Source: Thiocystis violacea (lineage in GTDB: Bacteria; Pseudomonadota; Gammaproteobacteria; Chromatiales; Chromatiaceae). From it: 64,000 nucleotides of DNA. The notes beneath the pieces are model-generated. The model worked only from the letters and a program-made list of their open reading frames with translations. It made no database searches and was not told where the DNA came from. The stretch is taken from contig NZ_NRRG01000008.1 in assembly GCF_016583575.1 (NCBI RefSeq), positions 53,501-117,500 on the forward strand. The letters are read 5' to 3'. The position numbers were made by a program, and so were the translations under genes. Below, one piece after another: positions 48,815 through 57,427 of the stretch. How positions within the stretch are numbered: position 1 is the first letter of the stretch; every line of letters starts with the position of its first letter.

Positions 48815-48985
48815 CTCATCACCTATCACTTTCTGGCAAACTGTGACGTCTTGCGCAGGTCCGGATGCACTTCGCCCAGTCCGCGTGCCACTTCACCAGC
48901 CAACCGTTTGACGCTTCCCATGATCCTCAATCACCTCAAACATGCCCCAAGCGTCACAATTTGCCAGAAAGTGATAGGTGATGAG
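48815..48985 (-). mobile_element. 171-bp internally deleted IS4-type element (MITE-like)
   Basis: Both ends carry the 14-bp inverted repeats of the IS4 element at 13385-14570, extended here to CTCATCACCTATCACTTTCT. Read on the minus strand, it matches the first about 145 bp of that IS, including the transposase start MGSVKRLAGEVARG, then jumps directly to the right end. It differs from the 13385 copy at many bases, so it comes from a related rather than identical element. Flanking 9-mers (GGGCTGAGG and GCGGTCGGG) do not match. Confidence 0.8.
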
Positions 48986-49046
48986 GCGGTCGGGGCAGTC
49001 GAGCCATGGAACGGATGGCCTCCTGGAAACGGCAAACCCAGCCTCT

Positions 49047-50396
49047 CTAGCGTTCGCGCGCCCCCGTGCGGACAAGTCCCTCCGTTTGTTTCACACGCTC
49101 GACGAGAAAACCCCTGGCTCGACGTCTTTCGACGGACCGCAACGCCAAAAATGTCAGCCAACCGATCAGGCCCATGCCAACCGTGAAGGCGCCATAGGCC
49201 AGCGGCCACGGAATGCCTTGCGTCATCATCGAGAACTCGGACATACCCCCCATGCCGGCCAGCATGTTGATTGGCATGAAGACCACCGTCAGGGTCGTCA
49301 GCACCGAAAGCCGCTGGTTTTGGTTGATATTGATAAAGCCGATCGTGGCATCCAGCAGGAAGTTGATCTTCTCGAACAGGAAGGCGGTATGGCTGTTCAG
49401 GGACTCGATGTCGCGCAAGATTTCCTTGGCGTCATCGACTTGATCCGACGAAATAAAGCGCCCCCGCATCAGGAAGGACACCATCCGCTGCGTATCCAGG
49501 ATGTTGCGACGGATGCGTCCGTTGAGGTCTTCCTGCTCGGCGATCTCGGCTAACAGGGCGGACGCTTCGGCATCCGTCATCGCCTTGCTCAAGACGTGGT
49601 GGCCCACCCGTCCCAGGGCGGTGTAAATATCTTCCAGGGCATCGGCGGAATACTCGATGTCGGCGCCATAGAGGTCGAGCAAGACATCCTTGGCATCGGA
49701 GACATAGCCGGGCTGGTTGCGGGCGCGCAGGCGCTGCAAGCGAAACACCGGCAATTCCTCGTTACGCACGGTGAATAAGATGTCATGGTGCAGGATGAAG
49801 GCGACGGGAACGCTGCGTGATTCGCCCTCGCGGTCCAGCAGGAAGTTGGAGTGGAGGTGGACCTCGTCGTTTTCCTCCACGTAAAAACGGGCACTCACCT
49901 CCAAATCGGTGGCTTCGTCCGGATCGGGTAAATCCAAGCCGTAATACTGTCCGATACTGTGGCGTTGACCTTTGGAGGCGCCGCGCAGGTCAATCCAGAT
50001 CGGGTGAAGCGCCGCCAGATCCTGGCGACAGGTAATCGTGACTTGACACAGACGCCCGTTGACCAGCTCGAAGGCGTTCATCTGGCCCTTGCCATCGTGC
50101 GGTTCTCGTGGACCCACCAGCGCCTCACGTCGGTCGTCGGCGAGTTCCCACAAGATGTCGTCTTGCCGGTCGTCGGCCACCTGATGCCACAGTTGCTTGG
50201 CGTCCTCAAGCGGTAGAGCGGAGAGAGCCTCGCCGATCTCGGTAGCGGACAGCCGTTCCAGTCGCGTCCGTAATTCGGCCAGATGCTGGGTGTGGACCAG
50301 TGTTTCGACGCGGTCTCGGTGGGGCATGGCCTGGTTGTGCAGCAGACTGTCGACCAGTTTCTGCTTGTTCAATAGCTCCATTATTTTTTGCATCAT
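49047..50396 (-). CDS. CorA-family magnesium/divalent cation channel with MgtE-N-like N-terminal domain
   Basis: 449 residues. Residues about 30-100 (HLAELRTRLERLSATEIGEA, DAKQLWHQVADDRQDDILWE) resemble the MgtE intracellular N domain. The CorA beta/alpha domain and long helix follow, then two transmembrane helices near 370-430. The CorA signature reads AGMGGMS instead of YGMN, so the key Asn of the selectivity loop is Ser. ATG overlaps the upstream CDF gene by four bases (50393-50396), coupling an import-type channel to an exporter. Transported ion uncertain. Confidence 0.8.
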   Translation of the reverse strand: MMQKIMELLNKQKLVDSLLHNQAMPHRDRVETLVHTQHLAELRTRLERLSATEIGEALSALPLEDAKQLWHQVADDRQDDILWELADDRREALVGPREPHDGKGQMNAFELVNGRLCQVTITCRQDLAALHPIWIDLRGASKGQRHSIGQYYGLDLPDPDEATDLEVSARFYVEENDEVHLHSNFLLDREGESRSVPVAFILHHDILFTVRNEELPVFRLQRLRARNQPGYVSDAKDVLLDLYGADIEYSADALEDIYTALGRVGHHVLSKAMTDAEASALLAEIAEQEDLNGRIRRNILDTQRMVSFLMRGRFISSDQVDDAKEILRDIESLNSHTAFLFEKINFLLDATIGFININQNQRLSVLTTLTVVFMPINMLAGMGGMSEFSMMTQGIPWPLAYGAFTVGMGLIGWLTFLALRSVERRRARGFLVERVKQTEGLVRTGARER

Positions 50397-51334
50397 GGGG
50401 TGGCCAGTGCGTCGTCCAGGACGTGGCGTGGGCTGATCACCGGGTCCACATGGGTCATGAGGTTCAGCACGGGATGACGCTGCATCACCTGTTGTCGGAC
50501 CCGCAAGGCAATGTCATGTCCCTCGCGGACCGTCAGATCGCCGTCGATTTCCAGATGCACATCCACTAGCATCAGATCCCCGGCCTTGCGGGTTTTGAGG
50601 TCGTGATAGCCCAGCACGCCAGGCGTGGCGAGGATGTCATCGGCCAGCGTTGCCACCTGCTCAGCGGACACCGCGCGATCCGACAAGTCGTGCAGGGCGT
50701 CCCAGAGAAAGGTCCAGCCGATCTTGCTCACCAGGAACCCGACAATCAGTGCCGCGATCGGATCCAGAAAGGGGAAGCCCAGTAGATTGCCGCCGATGCC
50801 AATGGCCACCACCAGGGACGACCCGGCATCCGAACGGGCGTGCCAAGCATTCGCCACCAACAAGCTGGAGCGCACCCGTTCGGCCACCGCCAGCATGTAG
50901 CGAAACAAGCCCTCCTTCACGGCCAGGGCGCCCAAGGCTACCCAGAGCGCGAGCAGATGCACGGTGGGAATGGTCTCCGGTGCGAGCAATTTCTGACCGG
51001 CGGCCCAGATCATGAACACCCCCACGGCGAGCAGTAAGCCACCCAACACCATCGACGCCACCGTCTCATAGCGTTGATGGCCATAATGATGGTCCGCGTC
51101 GGGTGCCTTTTTGCTGTGATGCACGGCGAGGAGGACGACGAAATCCGCGATCAGGTCGGACAGGGAGTGAATCCCATCGGCGATCAAGCCCTGTGACCCC
51201 GACAGCCAACCCGCCGCCACCTGGAAACAGGTGAGGAACAGATTGACGACCACACTCACCCAGGTACTCCGTTTGGTCGCGGATTCGCGTTCCTGCGAAC
51301 TCGATTGGTCGTCAACGTCGTCGAGGACGGTCAT
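50393..51334 (-). CDS. Cation diffusion facilitator (CDF) family metal exporter
   Basis: 313 residues, six transmembrane helices (about 27-205) and a C-terminal cytosolic domain. Metal-site motifs: GIHSLSDLIAD in helix 2 (HxxxD) and AWHARSDAGSS in helix 5 (HxxxD), the usual divalent-metal site, plus HHYGHQRYE between. It would exchange Zn, Fe or Mn for protons. It overlaps the CorA-type gene by 4 bp. Confidence 0.88.
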   Translation of the reverse strand: MTVLDDVDDQSSSQERESATKRSTWVSVVVNLFLTCFQVAAGWLSGSQGLIADGIHSLSDLIADFVVLLAVHHSKKAPDADHHYGHQRYETVASMVLGGLLLAVGVFMIWAAGQKLLAPETIPTVHLLALWVALGALAVKEGLFRYMLAVAERVRSSLLVANAWHARSDAGSSLVVAIGIGGNLLGFPFLDPIAALIVGFLVSKIGWTFLWDALHDLSDRAVSAEQVATLADDILATPGVLGYHDLKTRKAGDLMLVDVHLEIDGDLTVREGHDIALRVRQQVMQRHPVLNLMTHVDPVISPRHVLDDALATP

Positions 51335-51449
51335 GCCATGTGCTCCGAGAATGTGGAAAATGGTTTTGCAGGCAGGATGAGGCCAACGACCGAGGAAGAT
51401 CGTTCGGGCACGGCGTTGGTTGGAAGGTGTCCCGTTGCCTGAGACGGGC

Positions 51450-51842
51450 TTATGCGGGCAAACCGGTCCGGAAGAGCTGTACCACCTCCGAGACCACCAC
51501 GGTCAGCCAGATCACGATACTGATGCCCGCCGCCGCGGCGGCCATATCCTTGATCGCGCGAATGTGCGCGTTGTCGCGGGTTTCCAGAAAATCACAGACG
51601 GATTCAATGGCGCTGTTGAACAACTCGGCCATCAGGACTAAGCCGGTGGCGAGCAGGATCAGCTCGACATCCACCCACTCATGAAAGACAAGCGCCAGGA
51701 CGAGCACGATCACCGACAGCACCACCTTGTAGGCGACGCTGAAATCGTCGAGTACGGCGTGCCGCAGTCCCGCGAGAACGATCCGGATCTTGCGCAGCGG
51801 ATGATACCCGGCATCACCGGGGCTGAGGAATGAGCGTCGCAT
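51450..51842 (-). CDS. dgkA: Diacylglycerol kinase DgkA
   Basis: 130 residues, three transmembrane helices. The family signature AELFNSAIESVCDF is at about residues 72-86, followed by IKDMAAAAAGI, the catalytic and ATP-Mg sites of the integral-membrane kinase that recycles diacylglycerol to phosphatidate. It lies 18 bp downstream of the PAP2 gene. Confidence 0.9.
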   Translation of the reverse strand: MRRSFLSPGDAGYHPLRKIRIVLAGLRHAVLDDFSVAYKVVLSVIVLVLALVFHEWVDVELILLATGLVLMAELFNSAIESVCDFLETRDNAHIRAIKDMAAAAAGISIVIWLTVVVSEVVQLFRTGLPA

Positions 51843-51860
51843 GGCGTCTCCGAGGTGGTG

Positions 51861-52376
51861 CTACAACATTTTTCGCACAAGGGCGATCCAGGCGATCCCC
51901 AGGACGATTCCGCCGAGCACGTCCGATGGATAATGGACCTGCAAATAGACGCGCGAGGCCGCCACCGCCAGGATCAGCATCGACGCGATCATCACCATGA
52001 CCGACGGCCATTCCGGAACGCTGCGGCGCAGGATGAGCACCATGCAGAGCGCGAAGGCGACGATCTGCAGGGTGTGCGCACTGGGAAACGAACCGTTGGT
52101 GGGCATGGCGATCAGCGGTTCCAGCAGCGCCGGCCGGGGTCGATCCAGGACCGCCTTGATGACGTAAGCCAACAGCGCCGCCCCGCCGACGCCGATCACC
52201 AGCAAGGCGGCTTCCCCGCGCTTGTGCCGCGACAGCAGGATCGTGGCGCTCAAGGCGGCAACCGGCCCGAGCACAGACAAGGAGCCTAACCAGGTCACCC
52301 CCCGAAAAAAATGATCCAGCCCCGCGGTTCGGTGGGCGGCGGCGAAGAGGAGCAGTTGTTGATCCCAAGACATCAT
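51861..52376 (-). CDS. PAP2-family lipid phosphatase
   Basis: 171 residues from a double ATG preceded by AGGA. PAP2 motifs: KAVLDRPRP (C1), GSFPSAHT (C2) and SRVYLQVHYPSDVLGG (C3), with several membrane helices. It dephosphorylates phosphatidate, undecaprenyl-pyrophosphate or similar lipids. With DgkA downstream it forms a phosphatidate/diacylglycerol pair. An upstream-extended frame exists but the ribosome site supports this start. Confidence 0.88.
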   Translation of the reverse strand: MMSWDQQLLLFAAAHRTAGLDHFFRGVTWLGSLSVLGPVAALSATILLSRHKRGEAALLVIGVGGAALLAYVIKAVLDRPRPALLEPLIAMPTNGSFPSAHTLQIVAFALCMVLILRRSVPEWPSVMVMIASMLILAVAASRVYLQVHYPSDVLGGIVLGIAWIALVRKML

Positions 52377-52638
52377 CGGTTCCTGATTGACGGATCGTGC
52401 CAGCAAAAGTGGGCATAGAGGCGGATCCATCCGATCCACGCTCAACGCGCCAGGCAGACGGCTTCTCGCGACCAAGGCGAAGATCGCGCCTTCGCCTTGG
52501 ATTACTCCAGATGATACGCCAATAGAAGTTCTGGGCGACCTGATCATTGCGTTGCCGCATGGCGTTTGTATTCAAGTCGGCGATCCTCTGTCTGAGTCGG
52601 CTCAGTTGCATCCACTCAATATTGAGAGTCATTACCCC

Positions 52639-53205
52639 ATGTCACCACGCGGTGTATATCATTCTCATCATGCATGGACATCCGTTATGGTCGTGGCGCT
52701 CCTGGCATCGCTAGCGCTGGCGGGTGCAGCAACCGACAATCAACCTTGCCCCTCCGTTCAAACACCCATTCAGCCTGTGATCGGTGTCATTGAAACGGTA
52801 CGAGTGATGGACCTTGACATCGAGCTGAACGCGCGGATTGATACCGGTGCCGGCCTGACCTCGATGGATGCCACGATCATTGAAATCATGAAAAGTGATC
52901 AGCCATCCAAGCCTGACCGCATCGTGTTTACGCTTGAAGATGGCGTGGGTGGCACCCGCACGCTGGAAAAAGACATCGTCGATTGGGTCAAGATCAAAAA
53001 GAAGGGCGCACCCGGTTCGATGCGGCGACCGGTGGTCATCATGACCATCTGCCTCGCTCATCAAGCCATCGCCGACCGTGTCAATCTCGCCGAACGCAAG
53101 GGCTTTTCATACCCCATCCTGATTGGCCGTCATCTCTTGAAAAAAGGTCGATTTCTGGTTGACTCGGAGCTGAGTTCGACACGCGTCCCGGCGTGTCAGC
53201 CATAG
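52639..53205 (+). CDS. RimB/ATP-dependent zinc protease-like aspartic protease, exported
   Basis: 188 residues. A signal peptide or anchor at about 14-31 (TSVMVVALLASLALAGAAT) precedes the pepsin-like half-domain with LNARIDTGAGLTSMDA, the catalytic DTGA loop of the retropepsin-like RimK-associated protease family (DUF785). PILIGRHLLKKGRFLVDS near the C terminus is also typical. Convergent with the phosphatidyltransferase gene. The substrate is unknown, and no rimK adjoins. Confidence 0.8.
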   Translation: MSPRGVYHSHHAWTSVMVVALLASLALAGAATDNQPCPSVQTPIQPVIGVIETVRVMDLDIELNARIDTGAGLTSMDATIIEIMKSDQPSKPDRIVFTLEDGVGGTRTLEKDIVDWVKIKKKGAPGSMRRPVVIMTICLAHQAIADRVNLAERKGFSYPILIGRHLLKKGRFLVDSELSSTRVPACQP

Positions 53206-53246
53206 CGGCAAACTGTCGCATGCGGCCAGCGGCTCCGCACAGGGCG

Positions 53247-53804
53247 TTATTCCAATGCCGTGCGATGCAGAATGAAACATCTCGCCAATGAAAAATAGGC
53301 GACAATCATTCCGGTCACAGCCATCAGGACGCTTAATTTCAGCAAGACCGTGTTGACCGCCATGTTTGACGGGAAGGCGTGATTGCCGATCATCAGCAGC
53401 ATGGATGTCATGAACAGCACCCCCTTCAGTTTGCTGAGACGGTCCGCCGGTATCACGATCTGATTGGAAGCAGCAATCGATCGCATCGTATCCATGATGT
53501 ATTCTCTTGCCAGCATCAAGAGTCCCAGGTAAAAAAAGAACGGTTGAATTTTGAAGCCGATCATGAAAAATGTTTAGATAATCAAGATCTTATCGGCCAT
53601 GACATCCAGAAAGATCCCCTGCCTGCTCACCTGATCGAGCTTGCGCGCGACGGCTCCATCGACACTATCCAGCATGACGGCAACCAACAGCAGAAGAAAA
53701 GCCATGGACCAGCAATCACTCGCCATCAAAGCCAGGCCAACCCAGGCTAGAATCAGTCGGGTGATCGTGATGTCATTGGCGAGCGTTAACAGGATCGATT
53801 TCAT
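53247..53804 (-). pseudogene. CDP-alcohol phosphatidyltransferase (PgsA-like), split by in-frame TAA
   Basis: The 5' part (76 codons from MKSILLTLANDIT) has the catalytic motif MLDSVDGAVARKLDQVSRQG followed by DVMAD (DG..AR...G...D...D). It ends at TAA 53574-53576. The same frame continues TFFMIGFKIQPFFFYLGLLM and AREYIMDTMRSIA, the expected later helices and the RE(Y/W) element. Total length with the stop replaced is about 185 residues, the normal size of phosphatidylglycerophosphate synthases. A Ser codon (TCA) to TAA change would explain it. As read, the enzyme is broken. Confidence 0.8.
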
Positions 53805-53844
53805 CTCATGCCACGACGGTGTCGATTCAGTCGCCGATGATGGG

Positions 53845-54285
53845 TCATGACTCCCCGCGCTCCTGCGAAACACCTTCGCGCGGGACTTCGTAAGGAAAGC
53901 GCACATGGCCGTAGCGGATCAGGAGCACGGCGCCCGCGAGGATCAGGACGGCTGACGCGATAGCGATGATCTGCCACTCGGGGAGTCCTTTCAGATCGAG
54001 GATCAGGTGTCGCGCCAGGGCCACCATGGCGATATAGAGCGGCATCCGCACCGGCAGCGCGCCGGACTCCAGATAGACCGCGACCATGCTCAACACCTCC
54101 AGATAGATGAAGAGCAGAAGCAAGTCGGCCAGGGTCACCTGGCGAGCGGCGATCATCTCGGCAATCTCCTGGCCGCCCGCGATGAGCGTGGCAATGGAAA
54201 TCACCGCGAGGCCGATGAGTTCGACGTAGGAGAGGAGCCGCGCGCCGGCGGAGGCCGTTTTGGGATGATAAAAGCGATTCGTCAT
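53845..54285 (-). CDS. PsiE-family phosphate-starvation-inducible membrane protein
   Basis: 146 residues with four transmembrane helices (about 20-40, 55-72, 85-100, 108-125). The arrangement LADLLLLFIYLEVLSMVAVY and MPLYIAMVALARHLILDLKG matches the PsiE family, whose function is unknown. It lies 40 bp upstream of the split phosphatidyltransferase and may share its transcript. Confidence 0.85.
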   Translation of the reverse strand: MTNRFYHPKTASAGARLLSYVELIGLAVISIATLIAGGQEIAEMIAARQVTLADLLLLFIYLEVLSMVAVYLESGALPVRMPLYIAMVALARHLILDLKGLPEWQIIAIASAVLILAGAVLLIRYGHVRFPYEVPREGVSQERGES

Positions 54286-54376
54286 AAGTTAATTTTTAGG
54301 TTGTGTGAACCATCATGCCAGCGTTGAGGCGTCATGCGCGGCCCGTTCGGCCTCTCCGTCCTCAACCGCCTGGGTA

Positions 54377-54715
54377 TCAGTCTTCTTCGACGCTGAGGAT
54401 GCGTCCGGTCGCGGCATCGACCTGGACCTCTCGCAAACGACCGTCGTCGGCCAGAATCTTGAGTTCATAGCGCCAGGACACGTCGCCAAGATCCTCCGCA
54501 TCATCGAACTCGACTTCGATCACCTCCCCCGGTATCGCGTGCGCGACCGACGCCAAAATGTCCGCGATGGGCTGCACCTCACCGCGATTCAGCGCCTGAC
54601 GCGCCCGCTCATGATCCGGTTCGACATCGTGACCTGCTGCCGATGCCGGCATCGCTGAACCCAGCCACAGGGTCGCCAGCGCGAACGTCACGCTAATCGT
54701 CGATGAAGTGTGCAT
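54377..54715 (-). CDS. Periplasmic PepSY-domain protein
   Basis: 112 residues with a signal peptide (TFALATLWLGSAMPASAA) and a single PepSY domain: RARQALNRGEVQPIADILAS, then YELKILADDGRLREVQVDAA and TGRILSVEED. Such proteins are often encoded beside cytochrome b/diheme cytochrome clusters. Here it diverges from that cluster, sharing the 54716-54859 intergenic region. Confidence 0.85.
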   Translation of the reverse strand: MHTSSTISVTFALATLWLGSAMPASAAGHDVEPDHERARQALNRGEVQPIADILASVAHAIPGEVIEVEFDDAEDLGDVSWRYELKILADDGRLREVQVDAATGRILSVEED

Positions 54716-54859
54716 GGCGCATCATGTGGTCTGGTTGCTGACCGATCCCTGAGCGAAGCTGACAGCGTTTGGTCAGGTCTGACCGCGTAAGGTGGCGTCT
54801 ACCTCGCAATCCAGCGCCGTTATCCGACGCGGCGTCAATCCGCTTAGGGGAGTTCGCCG

Positions 54860-55474
54860 ATGCCATCACCCGTGACAACCGATCCCGCCAACCGACTGGA
54901 CACGCCTCTCGTCACCCCCGTCTACGTCTGGGATCCGCTGGTGCGGCTGTTTCACTGGTCGCTGGCGGCCGGTTTCTTCACCGCCTTCCTGGTCGAGGAC
55001 AATCTCCTCGACGTGCATGTCTGGGCCGGCTACCTGGTTCTGGCGCTGATCGCCGTGCGGCTGGTCTGGGGCGTGGTGGGAACCCCGTACGCCCGCTTTG
55101 ACGATTTTGTGCGGGGACCGCGCCAGGTCGGGGCTTACCTCAAATCCATGCTGACTGGGCACGCCCCGCGTTATCTGGGACACAACCCCGCCGGCGGCAT
55201 CATGGTGGTGGTGGTGTTGCTGGCGGTGACGACAACCGGTGTCAGCGGGCTGATGCTTTACGGTGCACAGGAGTTCGCCGGCCCGCTGGCGGGCTCGATG
55301 AGTACGGTTTCCAATGCCACGGCGCATGACCTGGAAGCGGTGCATGCCTTTTTGGCCAATCTCACGTTCGTCCTGGTGATCGCCCACCTGGCCGGCGTGC
55401 TCTTTTCCAGCCTCGCCCATCACGAAAACCTGGTCGGGGCCATGCTGACTGGATTCAAACGGAGAGAAGACTGA
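54860..55474 (+). CDS. Cytochrome b561-type membrane protein (copy 1)
   Basis: 204 residues with four transmembrane helices. Heme-ligand candidates in LVRLFHWSLA, NLLDVHVWAGY, DLEAVHAFLA and VLVIAHLAGV. GHNPAGG in the middle is typical of b-type cytochromes paired with c-type electron carriers. The ATGA-type junction with the next gene (55474) shows coupling. It probably passes quinol electrons to the periplasmic cytochromes encoded downstream. A paralogue lies at 60477. Confidence 0.88.
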   Translation: MPSPVTTDPANRLDTPLVTPVYVWDPLVRLFHWSLAAGFFTAFLVEDNLLDVHVWAGYLVLALIAVRLVWGVVGTPYARFDDFVRGPRQVGAYLKSMLTGHAPRYLGHNPAGGIMVVVVLLAVTTTGVSGLMLYGAQEFAGPLAGSMSTVSNATAHDLEAVHAFLANLTFVLVIAHLAGVLFSSLAHHENLVGAMLTGFKRRED

Positions 55475-55830
55475 TGAAAACACGCCTGACGATCATCCTG
55501 GCCGCCGCTGGCGCGCTTGCCCTGCCCACCACGCTGCTCGCCGCCGATGCCGCCGCCGGCCAAGCGGGCTGGACCAAGGAATACCCGCAGGCGGACGGAT
55601 CAGAGGCACGCAGTTGTGTGACCTGTCATGGCCAGGATCTGACCCAGCCGGGTCGTCAGGCCAACACCGGCAAGACCATTGAGCCGCTGGCGCCCTCGGT
55701 CAATCCCAAGCGTCTGACCGATCAAGCCAAAATCGAAAAATGGCTGCTGCGCAACTGCAAATGGACGCTCGGGCGCGAATGCACGGCCACCGAAAAGGCT
55801 GATTTCGTCGCCTATATCAAGACACAGTAA
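55474..55830 (+). CDS. SHP-like monoheme cytochrome c (DUF1924)
   Basis: 118 residues, signal peptide to about residue 23, CVTCH at 48-52. The C-terminal RNCKWTLGRECTATEKADFV carries the two extra cysteines typical of sphaeroides heme protein (SHP), a high-spin cytochrome that can bind oxygen. In known clusters SHP accepts electrons from diheme cytochrome c, which follows here. Confidence 0.88.
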   Translation: MKTRLTIILAAAGALALPTTLLAADAAAGQAGWTKEYPQADGSEARSCVTCHGQDLTQPGRQANTGKTIEPLAPSVNPKRLTDQAKIEKWLLRNCKWTLGRECTATEKADFVAYIKTQ

Positions 55831-55846
55831 GCGGGAGACCGGATCC

Positions 55847-56425
55847 ATGACCCATCGTAAAGGCAGCCTCATCCTGGTGGGCATTGGCCTGATGACGCTC
55901 GGCGGGCTGGAGGTGGCCGTCAGCGGCGAGCTTCCCGACAGGCAGCGGAGCGGTTGGGTGACGCCGCGCGCCGACATCGTTCCGGTCGCCAATACCGCTT
56001 ACGGCGAGGAATGCGGTTCCTGTCATCTGGCCTATCAGCCGGGCCTGCTGCCGGCGCAAGCCTGGGCGCAGGTCATGGATCCCGCCGCGCTAGGCGACCA
56101 TTACGGCGACGATGCCTCGCTCGCCGAGGCGCGGCGGACTAAAATCGCCCGCTATCTTGCTGCCAACTCCGCCGATCAGGCCAGCGGAGCACGTTCCCGT
56201 GCCTTTGCCGTCGGCTTTAACGCCCATGCAGGCAGCGGGCTGCCGCGCATCACCGAGACGCGCTATTTCAAACGCAAGCATGACGAGGTGCCGGCATCGC
56301 TGGTGACCGTCAATCCCGAGGTCGGCAGTTTCGGCCAATGCCCGGCCTGCCACCGCAGTGCCGCCAAAGGCATCTACCACGACAGTCAGATCGATATTCC
56401 CGGCCACGGCCCTTGGAAGGATTGA
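55847..56425 (+). CDS. Diheme cytochrome c, DHC type (copy 1)
   Basis: 192 residues, hydrophobic N terminus to about 26, heme motifs CGSCH (56-60) and CPACH (near residue 165). YGEECGSCHLAYQPGLLPAQ and the C-terminal IDIPGHGPWKD are shared with the next gene. Partner of SHP by family and position; starts 16 bp after the SHP stop. Confidence 0.88.
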   Translation: MTHRKGSLILVGIGLMTLGGLEVAVSGELPDRQRSGWVTPRADIVPVANTAYGEECGSCHLAYQPGLLPAQAWAQVMDPAALGDHYGDDASLAEARRTKIARYLAANSADQASGARSRAFAVGFNAHAGSGLPRITETRYFKRKHDEVPASLVTVNPEVGSFGQCPACHRSAAKGIYHDSQIDIPGHGPWKD

Positions 56426-56489
56426 GTCGGGCGGGCCTGACCGACACGCTGTTCATCATCGAAACACAGAAAACGGGAAACCAACGCTC

Positions 56490-57080
56490 ATGCACCATCA
56501 CAAACCGATCCTCACGCTCCTCACGATCGGCCTGCTCTCGCTGGGCACTGTCGGTCTGGCGTTTGCGGATGACGACGAAGAGGGCGAAGAAGACGAACGC
56601 GAGTCAAGCGGCTGGATGGACTCCCGCACTCCGCTCGCCCCCATCGTCAACGCGACTTACAGTCAAGAGTGCGGCTCCTGTCACATGGCCTACCAGCCAG
56701 GATTACTGCCGCCGCAAGCCTGGGCGCAGATCATGGAGCCTGCCGCGCTGGCGAATCATTATGGCGACGATGCTTCCCTGACGGATGAACTGCGCACCGA
56801 AATCAGCACCTTCCTGGGCGCCAACACCGTCGATCTGGCCCAGCAGGGCAACCCCTATGCCCAGGATCCCGCGAACCCGACGGCGGTTCAGGGTCTGCCG
56901 CGCATCACCGAGACCCCGGATTTCAAAAGCAAGCACGATGAGATCCCGGTCCGTCTGATCAAAGATAATCCGGAGGTCGGAAGCCTCAGCCAGTGCAATG
57001 CCTGCCATCGCCAAGCGGCTGAGGGCGACTACAACGAGGGTCAGATCAACATCCCCGGCCACGGTCCCTGGAAGGATTGA
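56490..57080 (+). CDS. Diheme cytochrome c, DHC type (copy 2)
   Basis: 196 residues from MHHHKPILTL; signal peptide to about 26, then an acidic stretch DDDEEGEEDERE absent from copy 1, then CGSCH (61-65) and CNACH near 169, ending INIPGHGPWKD. It is a tandem duplicate of the 55847 gene, with clear divergence. Longer frames start upstream, but this ATG gives the signal peptide. Confidence 0.88.
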   Translation: MHHHKPILTLLTIGLLSLGTVGLAFADDDEEGEEDERESSGWMDSRTPLAPIVNATYSQECGSCHMAYQPGLLPPQAWAQIMEPAALANHYGDDASLTDELRTEISTFLGANTVDLAQQGNPYAQDPANPTAVQGLPRITETPDFKSKHDEIPVRLIKDNPEVGSLSQCNACHRQAAEGDYNEGQINIPGHGPWKD

Positions 57081-57256
57081 GCCGCCGTGGATGACGGCCA
57101 GCGTTTTGAGGCTGGCAACCAGTGATCGGTTACCGGCCTCAATGCGGATTCATCCGCGTGAAACCGCATGCAGATGGAACGAGCACATTGCGCTGTATCG
57201 CGACCCCGACCACCGCTCTGACCCTGGCCCTGTAGAGACGGCGCACCGAGACTGCC

Positions 57257-57427
57257 ATAAAACATTTGATCATTCGCAAAGACGTGTTGCCGTTCCTGAT
57301 CCTGTTCGGGTCGCTGCTGATCGCGACCGTCATTGCCGACGCCTTGCATGCCATGGATGTGGTCCGCGAGACGTTGGCGACCAGGCCGACTTCGCCAAGG
57401 TCATCTTTCGCTGAATGCAACGTATGA
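57257..57427 (+). pseudogene. Membrane-segment fragment without start codon
   Basis: The frame reads IKHLIIRKDVLPFLILFGSL then LIATVIADALHAMDVV, a convincing transmembrane helix, but opens with ATA instead of a normal start and soon loses protein character. Its TGA overlaps the next ATG (ATGA, 57424-57427). It looks like the start of a membrane protein of the cytochrome cluster, now truncated. The rest of 57081-57423 holds nothing else recognisable. Confidence 0.4.

Noticed and set aside
48815..48985. 9-bp target duplication around the MITE-like element
   Set aside because: Flanking 9-mers GGGCTGAGG and GCGGTCGGG do not match.
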